Shown here: positions 22,112 through 33,395 of the stretch, piece by piece
Layout of the letters: each line of letters opens with the position of its first letter
How positions within the stretch are numbered: position 1 is the first letter of the stretch
DNA from: Onthophagus taurus
Taxonomy: Eukaryota > Arthropoda > Insecta > Coleoptera > Scarabaeidae
Direction of reading: 5' to 3'
Length of the DNA: 64,000 nt
Assembly: GCF_036711975.1 (NCBI RefSeq)
Contig: NC_091973.1
Span: forward strand, 18,352,001-18,416,000
The notes under the pieces: generated by a model
What the model was told of the DNA's origin: nothing
Database searches by the model: none
The model's input: the letters and a program-made list of their open reading frames with translations, nothing else
Translations under genes and position numbers: made by a program

Positions 22112-22346
22112 AATGTCAAATCTACGTTAAATGTTTAACGGTAGTTATGCAATCAATTGAAAACAAATGAAAATCGGATAACCACATATGGGTTTTTTTA
22201 CATTATTTTTAAGCGTACAATACACACCTAACGTTTGGTCCGTTCCTCCCGGCTCACTCTGTATAAAAGGACAAAATATAAGCTTTACCCTTTATTATCC
22301 TTTACTTCTTATTACATCAAAATTTAATAAAATGAATAAAGCATAT

Positions 22347-22419
22347 TGTAGCATGCTGTGCACACGACATGTACAAAACAAAAAGAACGTTACTATATAA
22401 AATTATTAATATTATTACT
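22347..22419 (+). repeat. Gypsy-1 LTR fragment
   Basis: The sequence begins TGTAGCATGCTGTGCACACG and follows the Gypsy-1 LTR for about 73 bp to ATTAATATTATTACTT, then diverges. It fixes the LTR 5' end (TGTAGC) independently of the main copy. Confidence 0.8.
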
Positions 22420-23207
22420 TAAATAATTTTATAATAAAATAATAAAAAAAAACGGTGGCAATCGACTGGCTCCCCATCGTTTCAAGCTTAGATGCTGACT
22501 TAAGTAAGGATAATAGAACATGCAGAAACCATATAAAATGATTTGAAATCAGCAGATGGAATTTTGATTTATAGCAGCTGTCGCAGTTCTTGCGGTCCAA
22601 CAAGAGGCGGCTTCTTTAAATAAACAAATTCATCTGTGATAGCGGTGAGATTAGCTTGATTGTTTATTATGGACAAAGAATATGGATTAGATTCATACTG
22701 TTAAACTAATAATAGTTAAAATATCTAATAATAGTAGTTGATCATAGCTGCAAATAGTATTACAAGAGAATATCACCGAATGTTATATTAATTTTAAATC
22801 GGTAAAATTTATATACAGTGTGTCCCCGGATTGTGTCTCCGTAAGGTATAATTGACGATAAATAAATAAATTTTTGAATTCAAATTCCATCTTTTGCAAT
22901 TAAAGTCTGGATGTCCTCAAATTACCAAAGTTAACGGAAGAAGTTTGTTAACCGTTGCAGGTAAAGTGGTCTTTCTGAGCAATGTACAACAAAAGTTGAT
23001 TAAGACAAAATGTTTGTTATGTTAAATTATAGTGATATGCCGAATTTTATTAATTTAGCATATAAAAGAAAAAATGAGTTTTTTCTTGAAAATTTTTTTG
23101 ATATTCCGTTTTACAATAAAAACAAATGATCTGAGTGAACTAACAATTATCATTTGATAGCTTAGCTTTAGCCTATTGTCAAATATTAATTGATCATGTT
23201 TATAAGT

Positions 23208-23365
23208 ACGTAGGCTTTCACGGCCGGTGTTAATTGAACTAAAATTAGAACTAAAACTAGAACTAACACTAAAAACTTTCGGGTTTTGCCGTGCGTCTGT
23301 TAAGAAAAGGTTTGACGTTTCGGATGCCATGTTACAACCTTCTTCAGAAACTGGTTCGAAGTGAC
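23208..23365. repeat. Interspersed repeat with 12-bp tandem units
   Basis: It reads GTAGGCTTTCACGGCCGG, then ACTAAAATTAGA-type 12-bp units, then GGTTTGACGTTTCGGATGCC. From memory similar sequences are dispersed in insect genomes. It replaces the N-terminal part of the transposase. Confidence 0.5.
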
Positions 23366-23990
23366 CTTCGAAGGGCAGTTCAAGTCGGTATAAGTAAATC
23401 CCATTTACAAAGAATTTATCGAGAAAATAAAATATTGCCGTATAAACCAAAATATAACCACACTATCGAATTAGGTGATGAAGCAAAACGTTTAGATTAT
23501 TGTTTGTGGCTTGGGTACAAAATTTTGAAAGATAGAATTTTTTTAAAAAACAATATTTTCGGACAAAGCATCGTTCACCACTAATGGTATGGTTACATCA
23601 CAAAATTATCGATTCTGGTCAAAGACTAATCCACATTATCGCATAGCAAAACACAATAAATTATATTTTCAACAAGATGGTTGCGGCCCTCCCACTATTT
23701 TAATTAGAAATTATTTAAATACGTTATTTGGAAAAAAATGGATTGTTAGATGTGGTCCGCAACCATGGCCGCCAAGAAGTCCGGATTTATCTATTATGGA
23801 TTTTTATTTTTGGGGTTATGTAAAACAAAAAGTGTACACTGAAAATTTTAATAACAATTTAGACCGTTTAAAACAAAAAATTGAAACTGTTATTAGAGAA
23901 ATTCCGTTGGACCATATTAGGAAAAGTTATAAACAATGTCGGAATCGGGCTGAATTATGTGTTAGTGTTGGTGGTGGTATCATTGAATAA
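23360..23990 (+). pseudogene. Transposase of the long-TIR element, internally deleted
   Basis: Legible blocks: an HTH part (GISKSHLQRIYRENKILPYK), DEAKRLDYCLWL, then after a frameshift near 23548 FSDKASFTTNGMVTSQNYRF (first catalytic Asp), NPHYRI, LYFQQDGCGPPT (second Asp), WIVRCGPQPWPPRSPDLSIM (third Asp), FYFWGYVKQKVY, ending at TAA 23988-23990. About 50 residues are missing between NPHYRI and LYFQQD compared with the usual spacing. It is related to the families at 5467-6026 and 21531-22111 but not close to either. Confidence 0.85.
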
Positions 23991-24624
23991 GCTTTTATGT
24001 TAATTTAGTTTAGATCGAAAATGTTCTGTTAATCTTATGATTTAAATATCTGCACTTTGCTTTCATATCTTAAATTAATAAAATTCTGCATATCGCTATA
24101 ATTTAACATAACAAACATTTTATCTTAATCAACTTTTGTTGTACATTGCTCAGAAAGACCACTTTACCTGCAACAGTTAACAAACTTCTTGCGTTAACTT
24201 TGGTACATTAACAACATTTGACGTAAAAGTTGGTTATATTTCGTTTTATGACATCCAGATTTTAATTGCAAAAGATGGAATTTGAATTCAAAAATTTATC
24301 GTCACTTATACCTTACGGGGACACAATCCGGGGACACACTGTACATATAATTACCTCTATGCGCTCATCTTGTAAAATTACGAATTCATAAATATTTCAA
24401 AGCAAATTTGATAAAGATTTAATGTGTCGTTAACGCGCATGACTTGTACAGCTTTGACATAATCGCAAAGGTTTTGAAAACCGTCAGTAAGTAAGCAAGA
24501 AGAACAAATAGTAAGTGACCGACGACCAACACAGTCGTTTTTCTTTGTGAATACGAAAAAATATTTGGATATTTCATTATTTTGTGTAAGTAAAAAATTA
24601 TCTTTGTATACAATAATATATATA

Positions 24625-25200
24625 CATATGCCGGGTGAGACATTTAAATTGTGACGACCTTATAACTCGTAAACCATCAATTTTATCAAAAAAAGTTTAA
24701 GATAAAACGTTCATCTTGTGAAAGGCGAAAATATTCTGTATGGTTAAATTGCATTTTAGAAGCTTCTAGTCTTTTATTTCTTAAGTAAGTTTTTTACATT
24801 GATACATATATTTTTTTCTTAACTATGCTATTATCTATCGATCTGTAATCGTATGTCTTGCCATGCTTAAGTAATAAAACGTAACTAATGAATATAATTA
24901 ACAGATAATTACCAACGTGCTTATTAATTAAATTAATTAATTGTGTTGTTCCCCGTATTCCCTGGTTGCACCTTGATTTTTATTATGCGTATTATTCAAA
25001 AATATATATGTATTCATTTGAAAAACTTACTTAACAATTGAAAGACATTTAGGGCGCTTCTAAAAGGGAATGAACACAATACAGAATAATATATATAACC
25101 GGAGAAGTTATCTGATGAAAGTTTTATCTGAAACTTTTTTCGATAAAATTAAGAGTTTACGAGTTATTCGATTGTCTCAATTTAAATACCTCACCCGGTG
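24625..25200. mobile_element. MITE with ~190-bp TIRs
   Basis: Inverted arms at 24625-24820 and 25010-25200 end in CATATGCCGGGTGAG and CTCACCCGGTG, with TATA flanks. They share AACTCGTAAAC and TTTTATC-AAAAAAGTTT blocks. There is no coding capacity. It lies about 260 bp upstream of the receptor start, so it could contribute regulatory sequence. Confidence 0.8.
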
Positions 25201-25455
25201 TATATAATTGAATGAATCAATTAAGAAATACATAAAGTGTTATCACAATTAAAAAATCTGAGTTGTCTATTAGCATTGCATAAAGAATGTATTACAAATT
25301 CCTTATCCAATACTAATATCTAATACAGTGATAACAAAGTATATTTATTTTTTTATTGAAATCAGTTTACATCACCGGCAATATAAAGTGTATAAAATTA
25401 TTAGTTAATTATTTCACCATTAACGTTTCAATAAAAATAATTATTTTTGTTTCAG
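25201..25455 (+). other. Receptor upstream region with 3' splice site
   Basis: The stretch ends TTATTTTTGTTTCAG (25441-25455), a strong polypyrimidine/AG acceptor 7 bp before the ATG. This implies at least one upstream 5'-UTR exon, which I cannot place. Confidence 0.6.
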
Positions 25456-25462
25456 ATAAAAT

Positions 25463-27922
25463 ATGCTGTTTCTAACAACATTAATTTTTCCATTGTTAAT
25501 TCATTTGGGTGCATCGTGCGGTTCAGATGAAGGCTTAATGAAACAAAAAAATTTTTATCGTGATCAATGTAAATGTAGAGAATATGTAGGTTCGTACGCG
25601 ATATGTTACAATTTCCGCTGCCAAAATTTTCCGAAATACTTTCAAACATCGGTTAAATGCTTTAAAATAAGCGGATCCGGAATTAGGGATTTCTTACCAG
25701 GAGATTTTGAAAATTTAGCACACATAACCAAATTACACATTGAAAATAACATAGCGTTAAAAACGATTCAACCTGGAACTTTTAAAAAATTATATAAACT
25801 AGCAACTTTATCGATTTCTTTTAACCCACAATTAATGAGTTTGAATGAAGATGTTTTTAGAGGGCTATATAGTTTAGTATCGTTACAATTATCTAACAAT
25901 GGATTTAATGAAATCAAAGATTTTTCAACGGCTTTAAAAGTTTCGTTTATGCCGATGTTAACGACGATTATTTTAACGGAACTACACTGCTCAAGAGTTG
26001 AAGAAGATGATTTCGCTTATTTATCCGGAAGCAAAGTGAGAAATATTTTTTTTGATGGTTCCCAAATTAATTATATACACCCGGATGCGTTTATTAATTT
26101 AAAAGGTTTAAGGAATTTAAGTGTTAGCGATACTTTGGTGGAGGAACCAAACGTGATTGAGATTTTACAAAAAATTAAGAAAAATAAGATACCGTTGATG
26201 TCGTTAAAATTAAAATTGTGGGGTAATAAAACACGAGTACCTCATCAACTTTTCAATGTAATAGGAAATACGACGATAACCGAGCTAATTTTAAACGAGA
26301 ATCAATTTGATATAATCGAGCAGGATACGTTTCCTAAAATGCTTAACATTAACACCTTAATTTTAGAAGAATCTAAGATTACTGATATTAAAGAAAATGC
26401 TTTAATTAATTTTCCTAATTTAAAACAATTATATTTAAAAGAAAATAAAATGGTTGGAATACCGCTGGGGGTGTCAATACGAACGTTAGAGGTGTTGGAC
26501 ATTTCTAGAAACACAAAACCAGAATCGTCTTGTTTTACCTTCAAATTTGATAACATGGCTTCATTGAAAATTCTTGATTTAAGTTATAACAACATTATAA
26601 GAATTTATAATCGCACTTTACACGGACTCCCAAACCTGAAAAAATTAAATCTTTTCCAAACAAACATCTTGTTAATATCAAATAATTCTTTTAAAGAATT
26701 AAGAAGCTTGGAATATTTGGATTTAGGCGACAACGATTTCCCACAAATATCTTGGGTTAAAAATACCTTTACCGGATTAATTAAATTAAAATATTTATCC
26801 CTGGAAAAGTGTAAAATTAAATTTTTTCCCAGCAACGACATCTTTGAAAATTTGGTATCTTTACAAACTTTAAATCTCCGAAATAATTTTCTTGTTGAAA
26901 TACCCCAAGATTTAATGATTTCAATGAGCAAAATGAAAGTCTTAGATTTAGCTAATAATCGATTAAAACCTTGGCAAGAACGGTTATTTATTAACACCGC
27001 GGTGGAGAATTTAATAATTTCCCGAAATCCATTCACACATTTAACGAAAGCTATGTTACAAGATATTGCTGATTTGAAAGTAGTTGACGTTTCAAATAAT
27101 CCATTTCATTGCGAATGCGATCAATTAATCCAACCAATCCACTCCTTAACAGATGAAAGAATCAATCACATATTAAGCCTTTTAAATCAAACAAATTCCT
27201 TTTGTATATCACCAGAAACTGACAATACAATTGTCGAATATTACCGGAGTAATTTGGAACGGTGCAGCAGAGAAAGGATCATAAAAATTTTGAGACACAC
27301 AGCGCCTTTATTAATATGTGGATTTCTTCTCCTCACAATTTCATTTGTTTCTTACAACTATCGATCACACATTCGTTATTGGATTTTTTTATTAAAACTA
27401 TCTACATTACGAAGAAACCAATTAAATAAAAAACGCGATTTCATCGAACGTCGCATTAATTATATATACGACGCAATAGTTTCTTATAGCAATGAGGACA
27501 GAAATTTTGTTATAAGATTAGTAAATATGTTGGAAAGTTATGACCCATTTCTTAAATTAAGCGTATACGGTAGAGATTTTGAGATTGAAACGAATGTGTC
27601 TGAATCAGTTTTGAAATGGGCTGCAAGAAGCAGAAAAACCTTGCTCGTAATCAGCAATTCTTATATTAACTCGGAATGGTGTGCTTGGGAGGCTGCAATT
27701 GCTGAAAATCATAGGTTATTTCTTGAAAATGAGCGTGGAGAATGTGTGAATGATTCGTTGGTTATGATCCAATTAGGGAGTATTTCGGGTTGTAGCATAA
27801 GTCCGATGATGAAATATCTTATGAAGACTAGAATTCTTTTGCAATGGGAACCTGAGGAAAATAAACAAAATCTGTTTTGGGAGAAATTGAGGAATGCTTT
27901 AAGACCGCGATTAAATAACTAA
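25463..27922 (+). CDS. Toll-like receptor, single cysteine cluster type
   Basis: An intact 819-codon ORF encodes a type I membrane receptor. Residues 1-19 are a signal peptide. A cysteine-bearing N-terminal cap (about 20-75) precedes some 17-19 leucine-rich repeats (about 80-545). A C-terminal cap at 547-601 starts NPFHCECD. A transmembrane helix at about 612-632 and a cytoplasmic TIR domain at about 667-812 follow. TIR box 1 is YDAIVSYS (669-676) and box 3 is the FW pair at 805-806. Box 2 is RDFEIET (704-710) in place of the usual RDxxPG, so the BB-loop proline is absent. A single membrane-proximal cysteine cluster places it with Toll-9/vertebrate-like receptors rather than Drosophila Toll-1. 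Such receptors act in innate immune or developmental signalling through adaptor TIR contacts; the ligand is unknown. The start follows a splice acceptor, and the whole coding region is one exon. Confidence 0.95.
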   Translation: MLFLTTLIFPLLIHLGASCGSDEGLMKQKNFYRDQCKCREYVGSYAICYNFRCQNFPKYFQTSVKCFKISGSGIRDFLPGDFENLAHITKLHIENNIALKTIQPGTFKKLYKLATLSISFNPQLMSLNEDVFRGLYSLVSLQLSNNGFNEIKDFSTALKVSFMPMLTTIILTELHCSRVEEDDFAYLSGSKVRNIFFDGSQINYIHPDAFINLKGLRNLSVSDTLVEEPNVIEILQKIKKNKIPLMSLKLKLWGNKTRVPHQLFNVIGNTTITELILNENQFDIIEQDTFPKMLNINTLILEESKITDIKENALINFPNLKQLYLKENKMVGIPLGVSIRTLEVLDISRNTKPESSCFTFKFDNMASLKILDLSYNNIIRIYNRTLHGLPNLKKLNLFQTNILLISNNSFKELRSLEYLDLGDNDFPQISWVKNTFTGLIKLKYLSLEKCKIKFFPSNDIFENLVSLQTLNLRNNFLVEIPQDLMISMSKMKVLDLANNRLKPWQERLFINTAVENLIISRNPFTHLTKAMLQDIADLKVVDVSNNPFHCECDQLIQPIHSLTDERINHILSLLNQTNSFCISPETDNTIVEYYRSNLERCSRERIIKILRHTAPLLICGFLLLTISFVSYNYRSHIRYWIFLLKLSTLRRNQLNKKRDFIERRINYIYDAIVSYSNEDRNFVIRLVNMLESYDPFLKLSVYGRDFEIETNVSESVLKWAARSRKTLLVISNSYINSEWCAWEAAIAENHRLFLENERGECVNDSLVMIQLGSISGCSISPMMKYLMKTRILLQWEPEENKQNLFWEKLRNALRPRLNN

Positions 27923-27963
27923 AAAGAAATGAATTAATATGATAATTTGTAATAACTTTTGTT

Positions 27964-27969
27964 AATAAA
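27964..27969 (+). terminator. Poly(A) signal of the receptor gene
   Basis: AATAAA lies 42 bp after the stop codon, the first such hexamer downstream. Confidence 0.6.
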
Positions 27970-28059
27970 AACAAAAATTTATTATGTATTATTTGCTGTT
28001 TTTAATTATATTTCTTGTATCTATTCTTATACCTATGTATACAGTGTGTGCACGCGGCA

Positions 28060-28486
28060 AAGCGCCGGAACAATAGGGCCGTTAAGGTCAATCCATTAGA
28101 AAGACCGTCTTTCAAAAAATCGATAATCTAAATTAAATTAGACGGATTAGTAACGTTTTCACGTTCGAAAATTGTTTAATTTTTGCAATAATTAATGTAA
28201 AAGTTTAAAATTCCCCACCCCGACTCTAGATGACGTTTTAAGTAAGAAGAAAGAAATCACAGACGTTACGCTCGCTGCCGTTTTCTTCTAGCGCATAAGA
28301 TTCATAGCATTGTCTCTCTCCAGGAATTTTATTGATTTTTATACGCTCCAATCGTACGCTCAAATCTGATTGACGTATTTTGGAGTTCGCGCCCTGTAGT
28401 TTCATTAGTTTTTTTTTGGAAAAACTAAGATTCAGAATCAAAAATTAAAAAATATAGGGTCAATCAATTTTAAAAAACTTTATAAA
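28060..28486. repeat. Possible TIR element hosting a LINE
   Basis: ACAATAGGGCCGTTAAG at 28070-28086 is inverted at 30445-30461 (CTTAACGGCCCTATTGT). Everything between, apart from this 430-bp block, is LINE-B. This suggests a short element of about 450 bp into which LINE-B inserted. The right copy abuts a TGTGAGG that may start a BEL LTR, so the last bases of the match could be chance. Confidence 0.45.
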
Positions 28487-30437
28487 TAATAAATAAATAA
28501 ATTCCTTTATTTCTATAATGCTTACATGCATAGAAAACAGTCAAAAAAACAAAAAACCTTTACAATTAAGTAAATAACTAATTAATTAATTATAATACCA
28601 ATAAATTTACAAATTCAAATACAAAAAAATCTAGTACAAAATAAAAATAAAAGATGTTAATAAACATATTTCTTAGTGGGTTGAAATATTTTCGAGAAAA
28701 AAATCATCTACCCTGTAAAAAGCTTTCGCGATTAAGAATTCTTTCAATTTTTTTTTAAATACTTGTGATGGTAGCGCTTTCCAATCATCACGTAAGTAAT
28801 TGTGCAGTTTTATACAAAAATATAAAACACTTTTCTGTATTTTAGAATAATTAGTCTTCGGTGGTAGTAAAAATAATCGTTCAGTGCCTCTCGTTTGATG
28901 TTGATGAGATAATTCATATTTTGAGAAAAATTCATGGTAATTAGTTATAACAAAAGTGCACATTCTAGAATAAACAAACATGGGAACGTGAGAATATTTT
29001 GTCCTGCGAAAAGAGCTCTACATGAGTCACGCGGACCCAGACCGAAAACCGCTCGTACACACTTCTTCTGAAGGATGAAAACACGTTCCGAAGTTACTGC
29101 ATTTCCCCAGCAAATAACTCCGTATCTCAAACGCGATTCAACACACGCATAATAAACACTTAAAGCGACTCTCTCACCTACACATCGTGACACTGTTCGA
29201 AGCGCAAAACATGTTCTGGATAAACTAGTTGTCAACCAATGTGTTGACTCCAGGAAAGGCGGCAGTCCATCTTTAAACCGAGGAACGTCACCTCCTGTTT
29301 ATAGGTGAGTAATGGTCCTCCAAACGTTATTTCCATCTCAGGTGTTTTATTTGCAAAAATCATAAAAGTTGATTTTGCTATATTGAGCTGTAGATTATTT
29401 CCTAACAACCATTCGTTTAGTTTTGTTAAATTCTCTCAAAGACCGCTTTTTCACTTTTTCTAGACACAACAGAAGTTGAATCATCCGCAAATAATACCAG
29501 TAAACTATCAAGTACATCAGGCAAATCATTAATGTACAGAAGAAACAAGAAAGGTCCCAAGACTGACCCCTGAGGTACTCCCTGAAATACTTCTTTCCAC
29601 TCAGACCTAACTTCTCCTCCCGAATCGCTGTATGACATAACACACTGGCTTCTGCGGTGTAAATAGGATTTTAACCAATCAAGGACAACGCCGCGGAAAC
29701 CCATTTTTTCCATTTTATTCAGAAGGATTTCATGATTCACACAGTCGAATTTTTAATTACAAAATCCATTATTCTTCTCAATGCAATTTTTTCAAATATT
29801 TTTGCAATATTTGATATCAACGCAACAGGACGATAGTTTGAAAAAACTGATCGATCTCCTTTCTTATACAATGGTTTAATTACTATTTTTTTAAGGCTTG
29901 CTGGAAAAACGCCCATAGAAAAGGACAAATTGATAACATTACTAAAGGGTTCAGAGAGAGCATCAGAAGAGAACTTCAATAAGGCCACCGGAATCTCATC
30001 AAAGCCTACCGCTTTTGTATCATTTAAAGATTGTATTGTTTTTTGAACTTCTATTGCATCACTTAAATATAATGCGAAAGTTTTAGATATTTGTAAGTTT
30101 CTTATTCTTAAGGGAACCGTATTAGAAATTTGTACACTATTTATAAAATATGTATTAGCAGCATTAAGTATATCTATATCATTTTCATACACTGGCCGAA
30201 ATACGTTTAGATCAAAATAATTATTTGATTTTTTGCATCCCCTGAGTGCATTAATGGTTGTCCACGTAGCTTTAGCTTTATTTGACGTATTTTCAATATA
30301 GTTAGTATACGAAGCCTTTTTTGATCTTTCAATTTCTGTCTTTAGGTACTGACAGAAATTTTTATGTGCTTCAGGAGTAACAGCCCCATTTAACACTCCT
30401 TTATATAACTGCCGAACTTTCGAATAAGCCAATTAAA
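28487..30437 (-). mobile_element. 5'-truncated Jockey-type LINE (LINE-B)
   Basis: ORF2 runs on the minus strand: linker and RT N-terminus (30432-29737; DTKAVGFDEIPVALLKFSS, NYRPVALISNIAKIFEKI); after a frameshift the RT core (29740-29426; FQGVPQGSVLGPFLFLLYIN and the catalytic box as LFADDS); then the thumb/C-terminal region in two frames (29235-28945 and 28981-28673; RYGVICWGN, ILQKKCVRAVFGLGPRDSCR, YLRDDWKALPSQVFKKKLK). A gap or shift lies at 29250-29430. The 3' end carries an AATAAATAAATAAA-type tail at about 28487-28505. There is no ORF1 or endonuclease, as expected for a truncated insertion. Confidence 0.88.
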
Positions 30438-30459
30438 AAAAAATACTTAACGGCCCTAT

Positions 30460-30700
30460 TGTGAGGCGTGGTTCAAAGTTCGATAAAAAATAAAGGAAAA
30501 TGGAATTGTTTTACCTGGTTTTATTATCACTAACAAATTTATGATTACACAATACATTTATATGAATTTATAATGTTTGGCGGTTACAATAATAATTGTC
30601 TCTCTCTCGTATGCGCTCCCATTTAAAGATGCGCGGGAGACAATTTGGGGGTGCGCATCGTGCGCATAGAAACGAATGTTTACGTTACACAAACATTTCC
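30460..30700 (-). repeat. Probable BEL-1 3' LTR
   Basis: A block from TGTGAGGCGTGG to TTACACAAACA has TG...CA ends and lies just beyond the BEL-1 pol end. On the minus strand it has a GATAATAAAAC polyadenylation-like site. No second copy is in the window, so the limits are inferred. Confidence 0.45.
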
Positions 30701-30809
30701 ATTAGGTGTATTTTTAACAACTAGTGAAGTGAAATAAGAGAAATTATAACATTGATTACAAGTAATTACAATAAATAAGGTAAAACAAACAATTAAAGCT
30801 TTTACAATT

Positions 30810-31328
30810 TTAGGTTAAGGGCAAAATGCAGATGTTGTTGACTGGGCGCGTTAATTTTCCATTCTGAATTTTGACGGTTACCACTCGAAGGCGACCGTCT
30901 TTACCAGGGTGTACTTCCACAACACGTCCAGTAGTCCATTGCAATGGAGGCTTTAATTCGTTACGTATAACAACTAATTCTGCGATTTGAATTGAAGGAA
31001 TATCCGTATTCCATTTCTGGCGTTGTTGAAGAATGTACAGATATTCATTTCGCCAACATCCCCAGAAATCCTGAACCATTCGCTACAGTAAATTCCACCG
31101 ATCATAACGGTTCAATAAACGATCAATAATATTTGGATCTGGAATCTGTGCACCAAGAGAATCTAAAAGTAAAAAATGTGCGGGGGTTAATGGTAATAAG
31201 TCATTTGGATCGCTCGACAAAGGACACAATGGCCTGGAGTTCAAGATAGCTTCGATCTGTGATAGGACTGTTGACATCTCATCATAAGTATTTGTTCTAG
31301 AATCACTCTTGTATGGCATAGCATACAA
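30810..31328 (-). pseudogene. pol: BEL-1 (BEL/Pao) pol C-terminus
   Basis: Two minus-strand frames, 31328-31083 and 31079-30810, carry the end of the BEL integrase and the DUF5641 tail. Motifs: VLSQIEAILNSRPLCPLSSD, LTPAHFLLL, then FWGCWRNEYLYILQQRQKW, WTTGRVVEVHPGKDG and VNNICILPL. A frameshift separates them at about 31081. The upstream part of the same pol lies beyond a LINE, at 33396-34200. Confidence 0.85.
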
Positions 31329-33395
31329 CAGCTACACGGCTAAGGTGGAACAAAATATTAAGAATGAGCCAAATTCTTTTTGGAATTTCATTTCTAACAA
31401 AAAAAGAAACTTAAATGAAGCAACGTGTTTTCAACAACATGGTTCAACACTTTCTTCTGCAGAAAATATAAGTATGGCATTTGGTGAATATTTCAGTTCT
31501 GTTTTTGATAATGTTTCTTCTTATATGCTTAATAAATATGATGAATCCCTTCAAAGAAGCTCGTTGAACATATTTACATTTAATCCCATTTCGAACAATG
31601 AAATATTGGAAGCAATAAGAAAGTTAATGCCAAAAAAGGCACAAGGACCGGATAATATACCCCCTTACATCGTAAAAGGTTGCAAAAAGTTTTTTTTGTT
31701 GCCTCTCTCTATTATCTTTAACCTAGCAATTTCCACCTGTACGTTTCCTTTACATTACAAGTGGGCAAAGGTTGTACCTATACACAAGTCTGGTTCTGTA
31801 AGTAAAATCACCAATTATAGACCAATTTCAATAATATCCTGTTTTGCAAAAGTCTTCGAAAGCATTATATATAATAGAATATTCAATCACATCAAAGAGG
31901 CATTGCATGTTAACCAGCATGGATTTATCCCTAATAGATCTGTACAAACAAACTTAATTATCTTAAATGAATATGTTAGTTCTGAATTGGCTACACTGAC
32001 TTCACTAAAGCGTTCGATAAAGTGAATCATGATGTACTTTTAGACAAGTTAGTATTGTATGGTTTATCTAAACAAACATTAAATTTTTTTGGATCTTATT
32101 TGGAAAACAGACATATCTACGTTAGTTATAAACATAGCGAGTTACAAAAATTTTAAATAAACTGTGGTGTTCCGCAAGGGAGTAGTCTAGGGCCTTTACT
32201 CTTTATTGTTTATTAATGACATGCCGTCCATTGTAAAGGAATCTGAATGCCTACGGTTTGCTGAGGACCTAAAACTGTTTCGAAATATACGTGATGAAAA
32301 TGATTGTGTGTGCCTACAATCTGATCTTAGAAGACCAATAATTTGGTGCAACAAGAATATGCTCCACCTTAACCCTTTGTCTACCAGCGGTATTTAAAAG
32401 TCTCGCAAAATATAGATACGTTCAGCTAATCAAAGCTAACGTGATTATTAGAATTTAAGTGAGACTTAAAAGTACCGCTGGATGATAAATGACGTTTTAT
32501 AAAATTTAATTCTGGTAGGGAAGGGGTTAATGCGGAAAAATGTGAAAAAATTACTTTCACTTTAAAGAAAGTACCGATTGTTTGAGTATTATATCAATAA
32601 CAATAAACTGAAAAACATTGTACAGAAAAAAGATTTAGGAGTAATATATACACAAAGGTTTAACTTTGACGAGCACGTAAAAGCTACAACTGCATCAGCT
32701 CTAAGGTTATTAGGATTTATTATAAGAAACTGTCACTCCTTTTTCAATATTGACACCATATAGGTACCTATACAATTTATTAATTAGATCAAAACTGGAA
32801 TATGCTGTTGTGGTATGGGACCCTGGAACAGCCTATCATTCGAATATCATTGAGACAGTACAAAACTAATTTATTAAATATATTTTCTACAAACAATACA
32901 ATAGATTTATTGGTTTTCAGTCTTATGAATTGGCTCGGAGATATTGTGATATGACCAAATTGTCGATCATTTGATTGGTGTGATAAGTCCTGGTTATCTG
33001 TATAAGATACTAAACAATAAAGTAGATGCACCATCAATTTTGAGAGGCGTTGGTTTGTATGTCCCTACATATTCTGGTCATCCTAGGGCTCTGTTTAATA
33101 TAAAGCGTTTCTCTACAGAACTGAGAAGAAACTCACCATTAAATAAAATGGTAACATTATATAATAAAGTATCAGCAAGAAACTCATTACCAATATTCTC
33201 TGTATTTTACAGGGAGTTCAGAACTAAGTGTTTTATGGCGCTCAACTGATTAAGTGTTGGTTGTTAATCACTATTTTATATTGCGGCCTGATTTTGGTAG
33301 ATATTGTTCTATAGATCTTAGTTGTTCTACTATTAAGCTGGTTGAAACATGTAATTAGGGTAGCCTGTTTGTTTCAATAAATAAATAAATAAGGT
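31320..33395 (+). mobile_element. Jockey-type LINE (LINE-C) inserted in BEL-1
   Basis: This plus-strand ORF2 lacks endonuclease. Linker and RT N-terminus are at 31320-32000 (FWNFISNKKRNL, KAQGPDNIPPYIVKGC, NYRPISIISCFAKVFESI, VNQHGFIPNRSVQTNL). After a frameshift comes FTKAFDKVNHDVLLDKL, a stop before INCGVPQGSSLGPLL, and the catalytic box as RFAEDLKLF in place of FADD. The thumb is at 32540-32760 (KKDLGVIY) and the C-terminus ends at 33249. A MITE splits the RT at 32369-32530. The 3' tail is (AATA)n at 33378-33393. The catalytic Asp-to-Glu change and several stops make it dead. Confidence 0.88.
32369..32530. mobile_element. TTAA-flanked MITE (piggyBac-type)
   Basis: The 158-bp insert begins CCCTTTGTCTACCAG and ends CTGGTAGGGAAGGGG, and is flanked by TTAA on both sides. 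An inner inverted pair (CCAGCGGTATTTAAAAGTCT and its near complement) lies at 32384-32408 and 32462-32488. Excising the insert and one TTAA restores the LINE-C reading frame across the site. Confidence 0.85.

Larger units (their letters stand above)
22816..24341 (+). mobile_element. Tc1/mariner-type transposon with ~250-bp TIRs
   Basis: Arms 22816-23060 and 24085-24341 are near-identical inverted repeats (outer end CAGTGTGTCCCCGGATTGTG) flanked by TA. They share AGTGGTCTTTCTGAGCAATG about 170 bp in. A damaged transposase lies between them. A separate repeat (23208-23365) has inserted into or replaced the 5' part. Confidence 0.88.

Noticed and set aside
25463-27922. Minus-strand ORFs at 26302-26556 and 26605-27036
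   Set aside because: They are shadows of the receptor's leucine-rich repeats.
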